From Spisula solida (lineage: Eukaryota > Mollusca > Bivalvia > Venerida > Mactridae), in assembly GCA_947247005.1 (NCBI GenBank), contig OX365948.1:13567455-13631454 (forward strand): a stretch of DNA of 64,000 nucleotides. The letters run 5' to 3'. Of this stretch, positions 61,425 through 64,000 are shown one piece after another (within the stretch, counting starts at the first letter, position 1; every line of letters starts with the position of its first letter). Position numbers and translations under genes: made by a program. The notes below the pieces were generated by a model that did not search any database, had not been told where the DNA came from, and was given only the letters and a program-made list of their open reading frames with translations.

Positions 61425-62527
61425 TACTGATTTCTGATACAATTGTAGATGACAGTGTACAGAATGCTCCACCCATTTGTTTGTAGAGGATTTTGCTGAA
61501 GGTTATCAAGTGATTCCACATGAGTAATATTAACAATGTTTTTACAACCAAAATCTGGACAATTTAGTCCTGTTCTCATTCTTATTGCACTTAATGTCAT
61601 CTATTGAATATTTTTCTTAAAGTTTTGGTGTTTTCTACAATCAAGAAACCAAACCAGTTCACACAGATACCTATATTTATATGGGAAGGCATTGTCCTGT
61701 GAATACTCCACGTTAACAACATAATCCTTTCACAGCCAGAGAATTGTTAAAGACAGGATAATAAAGCATGACAAAACAAACTACCTGGTTTTAACACAGA
61801 CTAGATAGCCGTATTTTGGGACCGAGACAAAAACACCTTGGTACATTATGCATATTTTGCTCTTGGAGATGTCTGCACCGTTCATTTCACCCAGTATAAA
61901 TCACCAAGAAGTTGTCGTCCATTATTCAACACATTCACACAACACTTGTCAAGCAATTTTCCATGGAAACGCATACTAGTGACATGAAATATTGCAAGTC
62001 GGCAGAAATTGGCTTAACAGGAAGACTTGATCTTGTGCATAATTCGCAAGAGCAGAAACTGAAACACAATTCATTACACTGTTCCCATTCTGGAAAATAA
62101 ACTGCTCTAATAAAGTGGTCTGCATTCTAACAATTACATTGTATTACCCTGTAGTTACTGTGCAAGTTGCTTGTGAAATTGTTTCTTTTATTACGTTTGC
62201 ATCTAAAATGCCGCCAATATCTGATAGGAAACTGATTATTAGATACTAGGCAGTTAATACTAAACTCCAAACAGTTATAATTTGTTTAAGTGCTCCATTA
62301 TGTTTTTTATATTTCTGTTTTTGTTTTTCATTGCATTTGTTTCTTATTTTGTAAGATTTTTTATAAAACAAAATGCAATTAAATGTGCAATATGAAAACA
62401 TACAGAAAACTGTTACACTGGCTACTGGCTTAAATTGTGGTTACCATGCATATCACACAACATATTACAATTGGATGCTTCCTGAAATTACAGAAATAGC
62501 AAAAACAAAAAAAAGTTTTATGTTATA
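61425..62527. other. Intronic sequence, no gene seen
   Basis: A 62-codon frame at 61912-62100 is unremarkable. No repeat unit found. Confidence 0.45.
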
Positions 62528-62790
62528 GTTAGAACATATTAAGTAAATTTTAATGATTAAAAAGAGCAGAGCAAGCGAAGCGATGCGAGTCCTTTTAGTC
62601 ATTAAAATTTACTTAATATGTTCTAACTGGCTCAGAATATAACATACTGCGTTCTGATTGGCCGATAGAAATTAGCGCCAACGCATGACGTAAAGTCTGT
62701 GAAGAGAAATTTTTAATGATTAAATTTTCATTTAACCGCCAAAATTCGGCATTTTCATTGGCTCGTAATGTAGGTTATATTCTAATTAGA
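62528..62790. mobile_element. Inverted-repeat element, second copy
   Basis: The arm GTTAGAACATATTAAGTAAA TTTTAATGA is matched at 62594-62628 with one mismatch over 35 bp, the same arms as at 7191-7299. Downstream, GAATATAACATACTGCGTTC TGATTGGC is partly mirrored by TTTTCATTGGCTCGTAATGT AGGTTATATTC (to about 62782), so the whole may be a compound foldback of about 260 bp. Confidence 0.65.
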
Positions 62791-62974
62791 AATATGACAT
62801 TAAGGTGTTGTTCAGCCAAGGTACAATACAAGCATTGCTTCAGTGTTGGGACTGGTTTGAAACTGTTGTTTTAGCCAAAATACTGGGATTGTGGTACAGT
62901 TTGATACCTTCTGATTGCTGTGCTCATTTATCACATGCTCAATTTCATAGTTTATGTTTTTTTGTGTGTTATAG

Positions 62975-63161
62975 GGAAGAACAAGTGTAAAGAAGGGTGC
63001 ATACGAGCCAGTATTTAATGAACAACTTGTCTTCTCTGAGATGTTCCCACCATTATGTCGTCGAATCAAGTTACAACTACGTGACAGTAACAAAGTGAAC
63101 GACGACGTTATAGGGACACACTATATCGATCTGGCCAAAATAGAAAATGAGGGAGAAAAAG
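62975..63161 (+). CDS. OTOF: Otoferlin-like exon: second half of C2C
   Basis: The 187-nt exon starts in phase 0 and reads [40 protein letters not shown] and [22 protein letters not shown], leaving G (donor G|GTATAA). It completes C2C: P-x-(F/W)NEQ-x-(V/L)F is strand 4, and [18 protein letters not shown] is loop 3 and the next strand, with Asp residues at RD and NDD available for calcium binding. The acceptor is TTGTGTGTTATAG. The gene continues beyond the window. Confidence 0.95.
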
Positions 63162-64000
63162 GTATAATTTTTTATAATTAACTGATTAGTTATTGCATTG
63201 TACCTATGTCTACTAAATAAAAAGTTTTCAATAAGTCTTCTACATTGTATGATATCCATTACATATTTTACTCATGTTATTAACCAGCTCATTAATGGCT
63301 AGAGAGAGGTTGTATTTAAGGGAACACATCCTATCAGGTTCTGGTGGTAAATTCAAAATTATGTGTAAAAAGTCATTTTTGTGAAATCCATTAGTCATTT
63401 TGGGATGTGGTCGTTTTATGTGAGGATCACAAACTTGCGGCTCATCTCAGAAACTGTAAAACATGTTGTTGTGACAGTCAATCAACCTTTAATTACCAGA
63501 ATTCCATAACTTTTCATTGAAACTAACATGAAGTATAACCTTATTTAGTCTACTAACTGATCATGCTGCCACCGGCTTTGTGTTGAGACAATCGTTGGTT
63601 CTAGGACATAAACTAGGGGGAACTGTCAAGATGATATGTGAGATGTCCATATATGCCAGATTGCCTGCATCATGCGTATAGTCTCTGGATGCGTATATCT
63701 CAAGTAGATAGGGAGAAGTAATCAAGCTTACTAGCTATGTTAACACATTACTGTTATTGATGAACTTCCTTGTTTGATGTGTGGATTGTAGAGGATGTAG
63801 GTGAAGTAAATAGCTTTCAATGAAAACATCAATTTATTCCTTACGGTGCTCCAAGACACCAATAACATTTTGTCATTCTGTGAAGTTTCTAAAGTTCGTG
63901 ATCAGAATGGGAAGAATTGGTATATAAATAACGTGCTTTGTTGGCATGTGGTCTGTGGCAAGTTGTTTATTATCTATATTTGGGGAACATTGGGGTCAGG
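63162..64000. other. Start of the next intron
   Basis: No further exon, repeat or element recognised before the window ends. Confidence 0.5.

Overview
This is a eukaryotic, intron-dominated window from an AT-rich invertebrate genome. The dispersed repeats, the minisatellite load and the protein similarities suggest a lophotrochozoan, most likely a bivalve mollusc; that placement is inference. Almost the whole window lies inside one + strand gene that I recognise as an otoferlin (type II ferlin) homologue. Thirteen coding exons lie between 12857 and 63161. With one of the two alternative exons they join in a single open frame of about 547 residues. The frame covers the C-terminal two thirds of C2A, a Ser-rich linker, C2B, the FerI segment and most of C2C. 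The first exon(s) and everything after C2C lie outside the window or were not found. Coding sequence is under 3% of the window.

The strongest biological signal is a pair of 85-nt exons (45877-45961 and 49046-49130). They have identical phases and encode two versions of the same 28-residue piece of C2B, the loop-3/following-strand region. Because 85 is not a multiple of 3, including both or neither shifts the frame. This is the signature of mutually exclusive splicing and would give two otoferlin isoforms with swapped C2B top loops. Between the two exons lies a possible poly(A)-bearing alternative terminal exon (48453-48662, AATAAA at 48707).

The second unusual structure is at the end of the C2C exon (59984-60170). 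The last 36 nt of the exon plus the start of the intron, including the 5' splice site, have been amplified into about 27 tandem 46-bp copies (60171-61424), so the intron begins with dozens of duplicated splice donors.

The introns are packed with repeats. About a quarter of the window is minisatellite (periods 23-178 bp), including a 4.4-kb, 24-bp-unit array with a 959-bp higher-order repeat (25790-30195). Three families of non-autonomous elements (called A, B and C here) share a Helitron-like 3' architecture, a short hairpin followed by TTGTT, and every copy lies in the gene's sense orientation. Elements with terminal inverted repeats (TIRs) include two Harbinger-like elements with 3-bp target duplications (one 4.27 kb with an internal minisatellite), a pogo-like element with a verifiable empty site, and small foldback MITEs. 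I saw no transposase, reverse transcriptase, tRNA, rRNA or CRISPR array.
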